Below, one piece after another: positions 1 to 7,167 of a stretch of 13,206 nucleotides of DNA; the first letter of the stretch is position 1, and each line of letters starts with the position of its first letter. The notes below the pieces were generated by a model that worked only from the letters and a program-made list of their open reading frames with translations, ran no database searches and was not told the origin of the DNA. The position numbers were made by a program, and so were the translations under genes. Where the stretch lies: positions 1-13,206 of the forward strand of contig CALCOR010000237.1 in NCBI GenBank assembly GCA_937897085.1. Reading direction: 5' to 3'. Origin of the DNA: an uncultured euryarchaeote. Lineage in GTDB: Archaea > Thermoplasmatota > Poseidoniia > Poseidoniales > Thalassarchaeaceae.

Positions 1-49
1 AAAAATAATTGCATGTATTGCGCCTCATACTGGGTGCCAACTTTCTCTA

Positions 50-124
50 GGCCGTGCGGTGCGGTGGCGAGCACATCGAGGTTGATTGCCTCGTGTTTCG
101 GAGGTTCGAATCCTCCCGCGGCCA
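50..124 (+). tRNA. tRNA or tRNA-like gene, anticodon read as GAT (Ile), atypical body
   Basis: A cloverleaf can be folded by hand. The acceptor stem is 50-56 with 117-123 (one G-T wobble). The D stem is 59-62 with 71-74 (GTGC/GCAC) around a loop containing GG and a closing A. The anticodon stem is 77-81 with 89-93 (CGAGG/CCTCG), and the T arm is 100-116 with loop TTCGAAT. The seven-base anticodon loop TTGATTG places GAT at positions 34-36, so Ile is the best reading. Oddities: position 8 is C instead of T, position 14 is G instead of A, position 37 is T instead of a purine, there are two linker bases (75-76) before the anticodon stem where one is normal, and the variable loop has six bases. 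CCA is not encoded. An A/T-rich run at 1-10 could be part of its promoter. It may be a functional tRNA, a decayed copy or a specialised tRNA-like RNA. Confidence 0.6.
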
Positions 125-145
125 CTTTTCCTTCACGGTATTACA

Positions 146-220
146 GGGCGTGTGGTGTAACGGACAGCATGTTGGGATGCGGTCCCTTCGATCCGGGTTC
201 GACTCCTGGCACGCCCTCCA
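146..220 (+). tRNA. tRNA or tRNA-like gene, anticodon read as GCG (Arg), CCA encoded
   Basis: A perfect 7-bp acceptor stem (146-152 with 210-216) is followed by T at the discriminator position and an encoded CCA (218-220). The T arm is 193-209 (CCGGG, loop TTCGACT, CCTGG). The D stem is 155-158 with 167-170, and its eight-base loop has A14, GG and an A after the GG, as Arg tRNAs have at position 20. The anticodon loop 177-183 is ATGCGGT, giving GCG after U33 and G at 37, hence Arg reading CGC. The anticodon stem 172-176/184-188 has only three pairs because two T-T oppositions sit at its outer end. The variable loop has four bases. It lies 21 bp after the first tRNA, and the gap contains a pyrimidine tract. 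The body matches Arg tRNAs, but the weak anticodon stem leaves some doubt that it is functional. Confidence 0.7.
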
Positions 221-234
221 CTCAAACAGATACA

Positions 235-240
235 GAGGTG
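235..240 (+). promoter_or_regulatory. Shine-Dalgarno site for the small ORF
   Basis: GAGGTG lies five bases before the ATG at 246. It fixes the start at 246 and rules out the longer open frame that runs back through both tRNAs. Confidence 0.7.
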
Positions 241-245
241 AACAA

Positions 246-632
246 ATGAACAACAACGAATTTGACAGAGAGAACGAGGCTGACAGGCTGCTTGCCATCG
301 CTCGGATGGAACAGATTGGCTTCAACCTCTTCAGTCAAACGAATCACCCCGTCTGGGGGCCGGGTGGTGAATACATCGCGCTGCTGCTTGGGGTGGCTGC
401 GGGGGACCCTTCACCACTTGTGAGGGCGGCGGCTCTGCGAGCTCTGTTCCATGAACCGGGAGAGGACTGGTGCTTCAGTTGGGGGGGGCCGGAGGGCCCT
501 CGGCTCATCGAGGAGGTACGGCGAATATCTTGGGACTGGCCATGGGAACGAATCGACGGACGGGTGGCCACTGAGTTGCTGAAGCAGGGCTCACCGATGG
601 AATGGCGATTTAACAACCCACATCGTCACTGA
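246..632 (+). CDS. small Trp-rich protein of unknown function (128 aa), possible HEAT-like segment
   Basis: I do not recognise this protein. It starts 25 bases after the encoded CCA of the second tRNA, with a GAGGTG ribosome site, so it is probably read from the same transcript as the tRNAs. Residues 1-30 form a charged, probably helical segment. Residues 41-69 (ALLLGVAAGDPSPLVRAAAL is the core) look like one HEAT-type helical hairpin, the pattern seen in proteins that bind other proteins. The second half is rich in Trp (W75, W79, W96, W98, W100, W120). There is no signal peptide, membrane segment or catalytic motif. A run of eight G at 481-488 lies inside the gene, but reading on both sides looks coding, so the frame is probably intact. 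The 3' end overlaps the leuS stop by seven bases in a convergent arrangement. The coding call is fairly firm because of the start signal and the intact frame; the function is unknown. Confidence 0.65.
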   Translation: MNNNEFDRENEADRLLAIARMEQIGFNLFSQTNHPVWGPGGEYIALLLGVAAGDPSPLVRAAALRALFHEPGEDWCFSWGGPEGPRLIEEVRRISWDWPWERIDGRVATELLKQGSPMEWRFNNPHRH

Positions 633-3454
633 TAGGCGATTCCAGGCTCTAGCGGGAAGGCGAAACGTGCCTTGCCACCGATATCGTCACCCTCTCCAGC
701 CGTCCACACCTGCACAGAATCGACTCCTAGTTCACTCGCCAGGAAATCTGTGGCTGCAGTGATCGTCGCCACTTCGTCTACCTCAGCGCGCATGATTCCC
801 TTATCGTCGGGCGACCACTTGAACAACTGCTTCTGTACTCGCTTCCACACACCGGGAATCTGCTTGCGCACCTCCGCATCGTGGGCGAATTCGCGGGTCA
901 TGATGACCTTGAGAGCCGACTTCATCTCGAAGCCCTCCTCCTGCAGGTCAATGCCCATGCGGCATAGTTCGCCCTTCCATGATTCCGCGCACTGGATGAT
1001 GACTTCTTTCGGCTCACCCTCGAGGTGACGGGCTGCCAGCCCCCTCATATTCCGTGCCTGTTCGAGCAGGACCCGTAGATACTGTTCCGAGGCCAGTTGA
1101 GGCGTATCATCCTCCTGTATTGCGCCCATGTCCCCGATCAGGTGTGAGGCGAGCATGCCTTCGCCACCGGTCTCTGCCCACAGCTCCTCAGCGATGTGCG
1201 GGGTGGCCGGGTGCAGCATCGGAGCCAGTTCACGCAGCATGCTCGTCACCAGCCCTCTGTTGCTACCGCCACGACGCCTGTACCACTGCAGATCAGTGTT
1301 GAATTCGTAATGGCTGATGCGCACCGCCCCGCGCAGGTCGACATTCTCCATCGCCGTCATCCATTCGCGCTGGCGTTGGCGGAAGCGAGCAGCGAACCAG
1401 TCATCGACAGAAGATTCTCGGTCATCCCATTCGGCGACCTGTAAGGGTAATGCCCAGATAGTGTTCAGTTGCCTGAAGTTGGATTCGACCGCAGTATCCG
1501 ACCAATCCATCCCTGCGGTCGGGTTGGCGGCGAACAGCATGAACAGGCGCACCGTGTCGGCGCCGTATTTCTCCACCATCGGCGTCGGATTGATCGTGTT
1601 GCCCTCCGATTTCGACATCTTGGCGGAGCGCTCGCTCAGTGGTCCACCGCAGTGCGGGCAGACCCCGCTTTCGCGGTGCTCGACGTGCAGGGTGGTGTTG
1701 CACGCTTCGCAGAACGGAGTGGGGGCATTGACCATCCCCTGACAGAGTAGTTTCTGGAACGGTTCGTCGTGCGAGTGCAGGCCGAGGTCTCTGAGCGCCT
1801 TGGTCCAGAAGCGGGCGTAGATGAGGTGCATCTGGGCGTGCTCGATGCCCCCACAGTAGAAGTCGACGTTCATCCAGTAGTCAGCCATATCAGCGTCGAA
1901 GCAGACATCCGAATTGCTCGCATCCATGTAGCGCATGAAATACCATGAGGAGTCGACGAAGGTGTCCATCGTGTCGGTCTCACGTCGTGCTGTGGCTCCA
2001 CAGGTCGGGCAGTCGACGTTGAGGAACGTCGGTGAAGTCTCAAGCGGGTTACCTTCGCCGGTGAAATCGACATCATCTGGTAGTTCGACAGGAAGATCCG
2101 CCTCGGGAACGGGCACCTCACCACATTTCTCGCAGTGGATGATGGGGATTGGAGTACCCCAGTAGCGCTGACGGCTGATGCCCCAATCACGCAACTTCCA
2201 CCCGACCGTCCCATGGCCGGCACCCTCCTTCTCCAGCATGGCGATCACGGCGCTGATGGCATCCTTGCCGGCCAGTCCGTCGAAGCCGTCGCGGCTTGAG
2301 TTGACCATCGGCCCGTAGCCCTCGAACGCACGATCCAGTTCGTCGGTCGGGACATCTCCATCGTGCTCAAGCAGCACCTGGCGAATCGGGATGCCGTACT
2401 CCTCGGCGAAATCGTAGTCCCGTTGGTCGTGACCGGGAACGGCCATCACCGAACCGGTCCCGTAGGTGGCGATGACGAAGTTGCCAGCGTAGATCGGAAC
2501 CTTCTCTCCATTCAGTGAATTGATGGCGTGCTTGCCGAGGAACACCCCCTTCTTGTCACGCAGCATGCCGCGCTCCATATCGGATATCCCGAGCACCTCA
2601 GCGCGCAGTTCTCGCCAGGCGTCCTCATACTCCGTGCCGGCCACCAGCCGCTCAGCGAGAGGGTTCTCGGGCGCGATGGTCACGAAGGTCACTCCGAAGA
2701 TGGTGTCCGGACGCGTCGTGAACGTCTCGATCACCTCATCGGAATCGATGACAGGAAAGCGGATGAGCGCACCTTCAGAGCGTCCGAGCCAGTCCTGCTG
2801 CAGCAGTCGAACGTTCTCCGGGTAATCGACGTGCTCGAGCCCGTCGAGCAGCTCGTCGGAGTAATCGGTGGTCTTCAGGAACCACTGCACCATATCCTTC
2901 ACACTCACCAGCGAGGAGCAGCGCCAGCAGCGGCCTCCTCTGGCTTGTTCGTTGGCGAGTACGGTGTTACAGTCGTCGCACCAGTTGACCGGGGCGAGCG
3001 CGCGGTAGGCCAGCCCTTTCTCGAAGAACTTGAGGAAGAACCACTGGTTCCAGCGATAGTAGCCAGGATCGTGACTCATCAGCAGCCTACGCCAGTCGTA
3101 AGAGAAGCCGATGCGCTTGATCTGGGCGGTGATCTTCGCCATGTTGCGCTCGGTGATCTCCCGTGGGTGACCACCCTCGGCGATGGCAGCGTTCTCCGCC
3201 GGCATACCGAACGAATCGAATCCAATCGGATAGATGACGTTGAATCCGCGCGCTCTGTGGTAGCGGGCTACCGCATCCCCAATGCTGTAGTTGCGCACAT
3301 GCCCCATGTGCATGGCACCGGAAGGGTAGGGATACATCTCCAGGCAGTAGAACTTCGGCTTGCTCGAATCCACCTCTGCCTCGAATACACTAGCCTTCGC
3401 CCACGCATCTTGCCACTTTGGCTCGATTATGCCAGGTTGATATTCCTCATCCAT
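626..3454 (-). CDS. leuS: leucyl-tRNA synthetase, bacterial type
   Basis: Class I aminoacyl-tRNA synthetase that charges tRNA-Leu with leucine in the cytoplasm. It has 942 residues. The HIGH motif is HMGH at 49-52 within PYPSGAMHMGHVRNY, and KMSKS is at 612-616. A zinc module (C159, C162, C176, C179) precedes the CP1 editing domain. The editing domain shows TTRPDTIFG (246-254) and the Asp-bearing stretch GHDQRDYDFA (341-350), so hydrolysis of mischarged tRNA is expected. Further Cys pairs lie at 441/444 and 482/485, followed by the DTMDTFVDSSWYF segment. The sequence around HMGH and the uninterrupted first zinc module are typical of bacterial LeuRS, not of the archaeal/eukaryotic form. Just before KMSKS, a compact four-Cys ribbon (C582, C585, C599, C602) stands where bacterial enzymes carry the leucine-specific insert. 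The C-terminus ends KARFAFPLEPGIAYQ. The start at 3454 has GAGGG six bases upstream. Confidence 0.95.
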   Translation of the reverse strand: MDEEYQPGIIEPKWQDAWAKASVFEAEVDSSKPKFYCLEMYPYPSGAMHMGHVRNYSIGDAVARYHRARGFNVIYPIGFDSFGMPAENAAIAEGGHPREITERNMAKITAQIKRIGFSYDWRRLLMSHDPGYYRWNQWFFLKFFEKGLAYRALAPVNWCDDCNTVLANEQARGGRCWRCSSLVSVKDMVQWFLKTTDYSDELLDGLEHVDYPENVRLLQQDWLGRSEGALIRFPVIDSDEVIETFTTRPDTIFGVTFVTIAPENPLAERLVAGTEYEDAWRELRAEVLGISDMERGMLRDKKGVFLGKHAINSLNGEKVPIYAGNFVIATYGTGSVMAVPGHDQRDYDFAEEYGIPIRQVLLEHDGDVPTDELDRAFEGYGPMVNSSRDGFDGLAGKDAISAVIAMLEKEGAGHGTVGWKLRDWGISRQRYWGTPIPIIHCEKCGEVPVPEADLPVELPDDVDFTGEGNPLETSPTFLNVDCPTCGATARRETDTMDTFVDSSWYFMRYMDASNSDVCFDADMADYWMNVDFYCGGIEHAQMHLIYARFWTKALRDLGLHSHDEPFQKLLCQGMVNAPTPFCEACNTTLHVEHRESGVCPHCGGPLSERSAKMSKSEGNTINPTPMVEKYGADTVRLFMLFAANPTAGMDWSDTAVESNFRQLNTIWALPLQVAEWDDRESSVDDWFAARFRQRQREWMTAMENVDLRGAVRISHYEFNTDLQWYRRRGGSNRGLVTSMLRELAPMLHPATPHIAEELWAETGGEGMLASHLIGDMGAIQEDDTPQLASEQYLRVLLEQARNMRGLAARHLEGEPKEVIIQCAESWKGELCRMGIDLQEEGFEMKSALKVIMTREFAHDAEVRKQIPGVWKRVQKQLFKWSPDDKGIMRAEVDEVATITAATDFLASELGVDSVQVWTAGEGDDIGGKARFAFPLEPGIAYQ

Positions 3455-3460
3455 GACTTT

Positions 3461-3465
3461 CCCTC
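3461..3465 (-). promoter_or_regulatory. Shine-Dalgarno site of leuS
   Basis: Read on the minus strand, GAGGG lies six bases before the leuS ATG, supporting the start at 3454. Confidence 0.6.
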
Positions 3466-3493
3466 GCGTGCGTGTGCGCGGCGTGCGTACGTG
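3465..3493. other. alternating pyrimidine-purine tract in the leuS leader
   Basis: Bases 3465-3480 alternate pyrimidine and purine without a break (CG/TG steps). After a one-base phase shift at 3481 the alternation resumes for 12 bases (3482-3493). Such tracts can adopt Z-DNA under negative supercoiling. It occupies the 5' leader between the upstream regulator gene and leuS. The remaining 66 bases of that 105-bp gap show no clear TATA box. Confidence 0.5.
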
Positions 3494-3559
3494 GTGTACT
3501 CTGAACCCGGCTAATCACAACCCTGTTTTCAACCGAGCGGCTGAGAATCGAAAGTTCCG

Positions 3560-6304
3560 TCACTCGTCGGGGACTGACAGATCGTGGTTGTTGATGAGCA
3601 GGACGGCTCGATCGGTGAGGCGGTAGCGGTAGCGCAGGGCGACCTTCTCCTTCTCTATCAGCCCCCACTGCTCGAGTGCCTTGAGGTGGTAGGACACCAA
3701 CTGCTGGCTGGCCTCCAACTTCACCGCCAACTCCTTCTGCGACAGGTTGAGGATCTCGTTCTCATGGATGTCGAGTATCTTGAGAATCTTGCCCTGCAGG
3801 CTGTTCGGGTCGGGTTGCAGCACCGGAACCGGCAATTCCTCCTCCGGTGTGTCCCGCGCAACCATCGCTGAGTAGTAGCGCACCTTGCGTCCATCCCTTC
3901 GCTTCCAGATGCGCTCATCGGTTTCGAGCACGTTGAGATGGTGCGCCAGTTGTCCGTTGGACATGCTCAACGACGAGAGCAGGGCGCGGAAGTGAATCCC
4001 CGAGTGCAGTTCGACGTAGGTCACTATGCGGCCGCGCTGGTATTCGCCGCCGTTGTCGCGCTTCTTGACCAGTCCGAGCAGCACCAGTCCCCAGCGGCTC
4101 GCAGGCATGCGAATCCATTCCACCTTGGCGATGGTGAGCATTGCCAGACCGATGAATCCGGTGGATGCGACCACGGAGATGAGCGCCGGGGTGTCGACCA
4201 CGAAGCCACCTGCTTCGGTTACTCCAGCCACTTCGTTGTCAGACGCCGCCTCCCCTGACTCGACGATACGCTCGCTGAGCACCTCATCGACGACGATACC
4301 GGGAATCCAGGGAGCACAAGCCATTGATCCCTGCTCGCTCACGTGCACCCAGTATGCTCCTTGCAACTGCGGCTGTGGCTGCCAGTCGACGCCGGTATCG
4401 TCTCCTACCAGCGGGTGTTCGTTCCCTTCGAGGTCCACCAGCAGCCAACAGCCGCCGGCGTCGGTGGTGACGTAGTTCCAGTCACCTTCGATGATCGTCC
4501 CTGAATCAGCACCTTCGATCGGGCTGGTGATATCCCCACCTTCTTCTTCCGGGGGCTCTGATGCGGTCTCTGTGTCGGTATCCTCGGTGACTTCGGAAGC
4601 GCTCCAGGTGTGTGCCAGTTGTGTGGACAGCGAAGGCGTCCCGGTACTCGTCGCGGTCACCATCCATGTGCCATCCCTGAGCGGATCTCCGCCGGCGTCG
4701 ACGAAGTCGACGGTGAATGGTCCCCAGTGGAGTGCATCTTCTCCTTCGATGGTCTGCAGCGCGCCACCGGGGTCATCGCAGGCCTCCGACCAGACTCGGT
4801 GCGGCAGCACATCTCCACTCCGGTGCATTGTCAGGTCAAGCCGGCAGGCCTGTGGCCAGAAGATGTCCAGCGGCTCGGAACTGAGCATCCTGAGTTCGAA
4901 CTGGATCTCTTCCTGCAGCGTTCCCGCGTTGAGCACGGTCAGTTCCTCCACGGTGAACCAAACCGTGCTCAGGTCCTGGTCAGCCGCCCGGCAGGCGGCG
5001 CCGCTGCCTTCTCCCGCATACTCGAATGCCCAAGAGCCTGCCAGACCATACTCGGGGACATCGACCACCAGCAGGTGCTCCCCGTTGTCGAGCTCACAGC
5101 CGGCATTGTCGGTCATGTCCCAGTCTCGCAGCATCAGGTTGAGTGATTCGGATGGATCGAGCTTCTCCTCGAAGTGCTCCATCTCGCAGTTGAACAGCAA
5201 GCGCTCGTCCAACACGATCACCCCATCGCTGGAGATCACATGCATCAATGCATGACAGGAGTTGTGGAACTCCACCTCAGCAATCCCCTGACCGGTGTTC
5301 TCGATATTGGCGCTGATGGTGAGCAGGTCGCCACCACCTCTCAGCACGCCGTCGCCGCCATCATCACCACTCGTCGTCAGTGTGAGGGCGAGTGGAATCT
5401 CAGAACTCAGGAATTCGCCAACCTCGAACTGGAACTGGTGTGACGTCGTACTGTCAGCAAGTCCGGTAAGCGAGAAGTCGAGCGTCCATTCGCCATAGGC
5501 GATTCCGCTGCCCTGCTCCTTGAAGTCCCAACTCCACCATCCGAGCGAGGTTGATTCTCCCGGAGCCAGTGTGGTTCCTGAGCCGCAGCCGACTTCGGTC
5601 AGCCGCGACGGGTACTCGCTGGATGCGCTGGAGGCTGAGACCTGCATCCTACAGCCGCCGTCCATCGGCACGGTGACCGATTGCTCCCCGGAGTTGGACA
5701 GCCCTGCGTGTGCCCACAACGTGTCACCGGGTTGGAACATCGTGTTATCACCTCCTGGAGGCAGCGCGGCTGATATGTCCAGAGTCAGCCCGGTCCCTGA
5801 CACCGGCTGGCGCTGGAACTGGAGCACGAACTCCTGCATCGATGCATTGTCGAACTCGAACCTGAGAGTGATTGGACCGGAGGTTATCACCTCGCCTTGA
5901 CCATCGGTCCAGTCCCAAGAGAAAGAGTCCAACTGCCGTGTCTGGTGGGCGAGCAGGTCGATTGCTCGCTGCTGGTCGAGACAGGTTCTGAGGTCATCGA
6001 GTGCCACGAACTCGATGAGTGGCACGCCGGTCAGCACGGTCATCTGTGCCGGGCAGGATGGATTGTATTCCACCGCTACCGAGGAATCACCGTCATTACG
6101 CACGGCGACGATGATCTCCAAGGGCTGGGAATCTGAGTACCAATCGTCATTCTCAGTCGCTTCAGACAGGGTGACAGCCAGCGTCAGATCGTCGCCGTCG
6201 GCTGCGCTGGAGACAGATGTCAGGGGGGCCGCGAGCAGCACGAGCACTGCGGCAAACAGCAGCACTCGCGAGCCCGAGCGTGCGCCTGCGCTCCGCCTCC
6301 CCAT
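3560..6304 (-). CDS. membrane-tethered transcription regulator: four extracellular two-Cys beta domains, membrane span, two winged-helix domains
   Basis: A 914-residue one-piece sensor-regulator. Residues 14-35 form a signal-peptide core after an Arg-rich start. Four beta-rich domains follow at about 37-164, 172-295, 305-430 and 448-569. Each has a Cys pair 22-24 residues apart, and the first three share a Trp/Asp motif (WDW, WDF, DWDM), resembling BsuPI or CARDB-like Ig folds. Then come an acidic Thr/Glu linker, a small region with C619 and C663, and a membrane span at 705-727. A short hydrophobic stretch (WGLVLLGLV) may be a second span or dip. The cytoplasmic end has two winged helices, about 754-816 (SMSNGQLAHHLNVLE) and 835-906 (ASQQLVSYHLKALEQWGLIE), the arrangement of archaeal two-HTH membrane regulators. 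The ATG at 6304 is chosen because the signal peptide follows directly; the frame extends to a TTG at 6382. No Shine-Dalgarno site is seen, so a leaderless start is likely. The ligand and target genes are unknown. Confidence 0.85.
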   Translation of the reverse strand: MGRRSAGARSGSRVLLFAAVLVLLAAPLTSVSSAADGDDLTLAVTLSEATENDDWYSDSQPLEIIVAVRNDGDSSVAVEYNPSCPAQMTVLTGVPLIEFVALDDLRTCLDQQRAIDLLAHQTRQLDSFSWDWTDGQGEVITSGPITLRFEFDNASMQEFVLQFQRQPVSGTGLTLDISAALPPGGDNTMFQPGDTLWAHAGLSNSGEQSVTVPMDGGCRMQVSASSASSEYPSRLTEVGCGSGTTLAPGESTSLGWWSWDFKEQGSGIAYGEWTLDFSLTGLADSTTSHQFQFEVGEFLSSEIPLALTLTTSGDDGGDGVLRGGGDLLTISANIENTGQGIAEVEFHNSCHALMHVISSDGVIVLDERLLFNCEMEHFEEKLDPSESLNLMLRDWDMTDNAGCELDNGEHLLVVDVPEYGLAGSWAFEYAGEGSGAACRAADQDLSTVWFTVEELTVLNAGTLQEEIQFELRMLSSEPLDIFWPQACRLDLTMHRSGDVLPHRVWSEACDDPGGALQTIEGEDALHWGPFTVDFVDAGGDPLRDGTWMVTATSTGTPSLSTQLAHTWSASEVTEDTDTETASEPPEEEGGDITSPIEGADSGTIIEGDWNYVTTDAGGCWLLVDLEGNEHPLVGDDTGVDWQPQPQLQGAYWVHVSEQGSMACAPWIPGIVVDEVLSERIVESGEAASDNEVAGVTEAGGFVVDTPALISVVASTGFIGLAMLTIAKVEWIRMPASRWGLVLLGLVKKRDNGGEYQRGRIVTYVELHSGIHFRALLSSLSMSNGQLAHHLNVLETDERIWKRRDGRKVRYYSAMVARDTPEEELPVPVLQPDPNSLQGKILKILDIHENEILNLSQKELAVKLEASQQLVSYHLKALEQWGLIEKEKVALRYRYRLTDRAVLLINNHDLSVPDE
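4598..6196 (-). repeat. four diverged tandem extracellular domains in the regulator
   Basis: At protein level, Cys pairs occur at 84/108, 218/240, 350/373 and 487/509, with spacings of 24, 22, 23 and 22. The first Cys of each pair precedes a strand of the type C-x-h-x-h, and a Trp-rich strand follows the second Cys in domains 1-3. The DNA copies are too diverged to look like direct repeats, so duplication is old. Confidence 0.65.
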
Positions 6305-6396
6305 GGGAGGCGAAGGGCAAGAGCTTGCACTTAAGACCCGCCCTCGGAGGAAACCGCCGTCATTTCTATGCGGAATGGCCAATTGTCCGGACTGTG
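6305..6396. promoter_or_regulatory. 92-bp divergent promoter region between the regulator and the MBL-fold gene
   Basis: Neither gene has a Shine-Dalgarno site here. On the minus strand CTTAAG at 6330-6335 lies about 27 bases before the regulator ATG. On the plus strand TTTCTATG at 6363-6370 lies about 30 bases before the MBL-fold ATG. These distances are what archaeal TATA boxes serving leaderless transcripts would need, but both matches to the TATA consensus are weak. Confidence 0.35.
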
Positions 6397-7137
6397 ATGT
6401 TGGCTAGAGGCGAGTTCCACAGGACGTCGCTCGACGATGGTGTCGAGGTCTGGGTGACGCAGATGGGCTCCATGATGAACATGAACACGGCGTTCATCAA
6501 CCGGGCTACCGGGACGGTCGCGTTGGTCGACCCATACGACGCCAAAGGCTGGCTCTCCGGATTGGCTGTCGAAGGGCTGACGCCCACCCACATATTGCTG
6601 ACGCACACTCACCGAGACCATACCGTCGGAGTGAAGAGATTGGTGAGATCTGTGCCCGATCTGGAGGTATGGGGGCACGAGGAATCGGTGTCGCCGAACC
6701 TCCTTGGGTTGGTGTTGTTCAAGAAGATCGAACTCACTCATTCGTGGAGCCACGAAGCGCACACATCGGTCAAGTGGTCCTCGGGGGGAATAGAACTCAC
6801 CGTCACCCACTCGCCAGGACACGCCCCCGGGCACGTCACCTTGCATGGTCACGGAATCTACCATGCTGGGGACCTGCTGTTCACAGCAAAATCTGGTCGC
6901 GTCGATCTGCCCGGCGGTGATTCAATCACTCAATGGCACAGCATCAGCCACGCCCGCGGCCTGCTTCAGACCCTGCCACCAGAATGGCGTCTGATTCCCG
7001 GACATCGCTACGAATGGATCGATGGTACGACGCCGGATTGGGTCACCATAGAGCAGGCTTTGGCTCACAACCGTGCCCTCAACGCGACGGAGTTGGAGGA
7101 GTTCGACAGCCTCCCCTTCCTGAGGTTCGACGATTGA
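6397..7137 (+). CDS. metallo-beta-lactamase-fold hydrolase (glyoxalase II-like)
   Basis: A 246-residue cytoplasmic protein with the metal ligands of the superfamily in order: H70, H72, D74 and H75 (THTHRDH), H142 in the SPGHAPGH segment, D159 in HAGDLLF, and H203 in PGHRYEW. This pattern fits a two-metal hydrolase of the hydroxyacylglutathione hydrolase/persulfide dioxygenase/small-molecule thioesterase type. The length is close to a single MBL domain, so there is no beta-CASP or RNA-binding extension of the nuclease branch. The SPGH...GDLLF spacing is as in glyoxalase II-like enzymes. The substrate cannot be told from sequence. The ATG at 6397 is preferred because the earlier part of the frame is antisense to the regulator's signal peptide. 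It is transcribed divergently from the membrane-tethered regulator, making it a candidate target. It converges on the histidine kinase gene with 30 bases between stops. Confidence 0.88.
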   Translation: MLARGEFHRTSLDDGVEVWVTQMGSMMNMNTAFINRATGTVALVDPYDAKGWLSGLAVEGLTPTHILLTHTHRDHTVGVKRLVRSVPDLEVWGHEESVSPNLLGLVLFKKIELTHSWSHEAHTSVKWSSGGIELTVTHSPGHAPGHVTLHGHGIYHAGDLLFTAKSGRVDLPGGDSITQWHSISHARGLLQTLPPEWRLIPGHRYEWIDGTTPDWVTIEQALAHNRALNATELEEFDSLPFLRFDD

Positions 7138-7167
7138 CAGCGCGCCAAACATCGAATCCGAGTCGGT

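Noticed and set aside
162..185. Extended hairpin GGAC...GTCC around the second tRNA's anticodon region, as a tRNA intron or other RNA
   Set aside because: The 72-base body (without CCA) fits a normal intron-less tRNA, and the hairpin competes with a good D arm.
54..245. Upstream extension of the small ORF through both tRNAs
   Set aside because: It would translate across two tRNA structures; GAGGTG and the ATG at 246 explain the start.
2528..3514. 328-codon plus-strand open frame
   Set aside because: It lies antisense to the well-supported leuS catalytic and editing domains; its translation shows no family motif.
4491..5255. 254-codon plus-strand open frame
   Set aside because: Ser-rich translation antisense to the regulator's extracellular domains, as expected from codon bias.
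7138..7167. Terminator between the convergent MBL and kinase genes
   Set aside because: The 30-base gap has no hairpin or T run that I can see.
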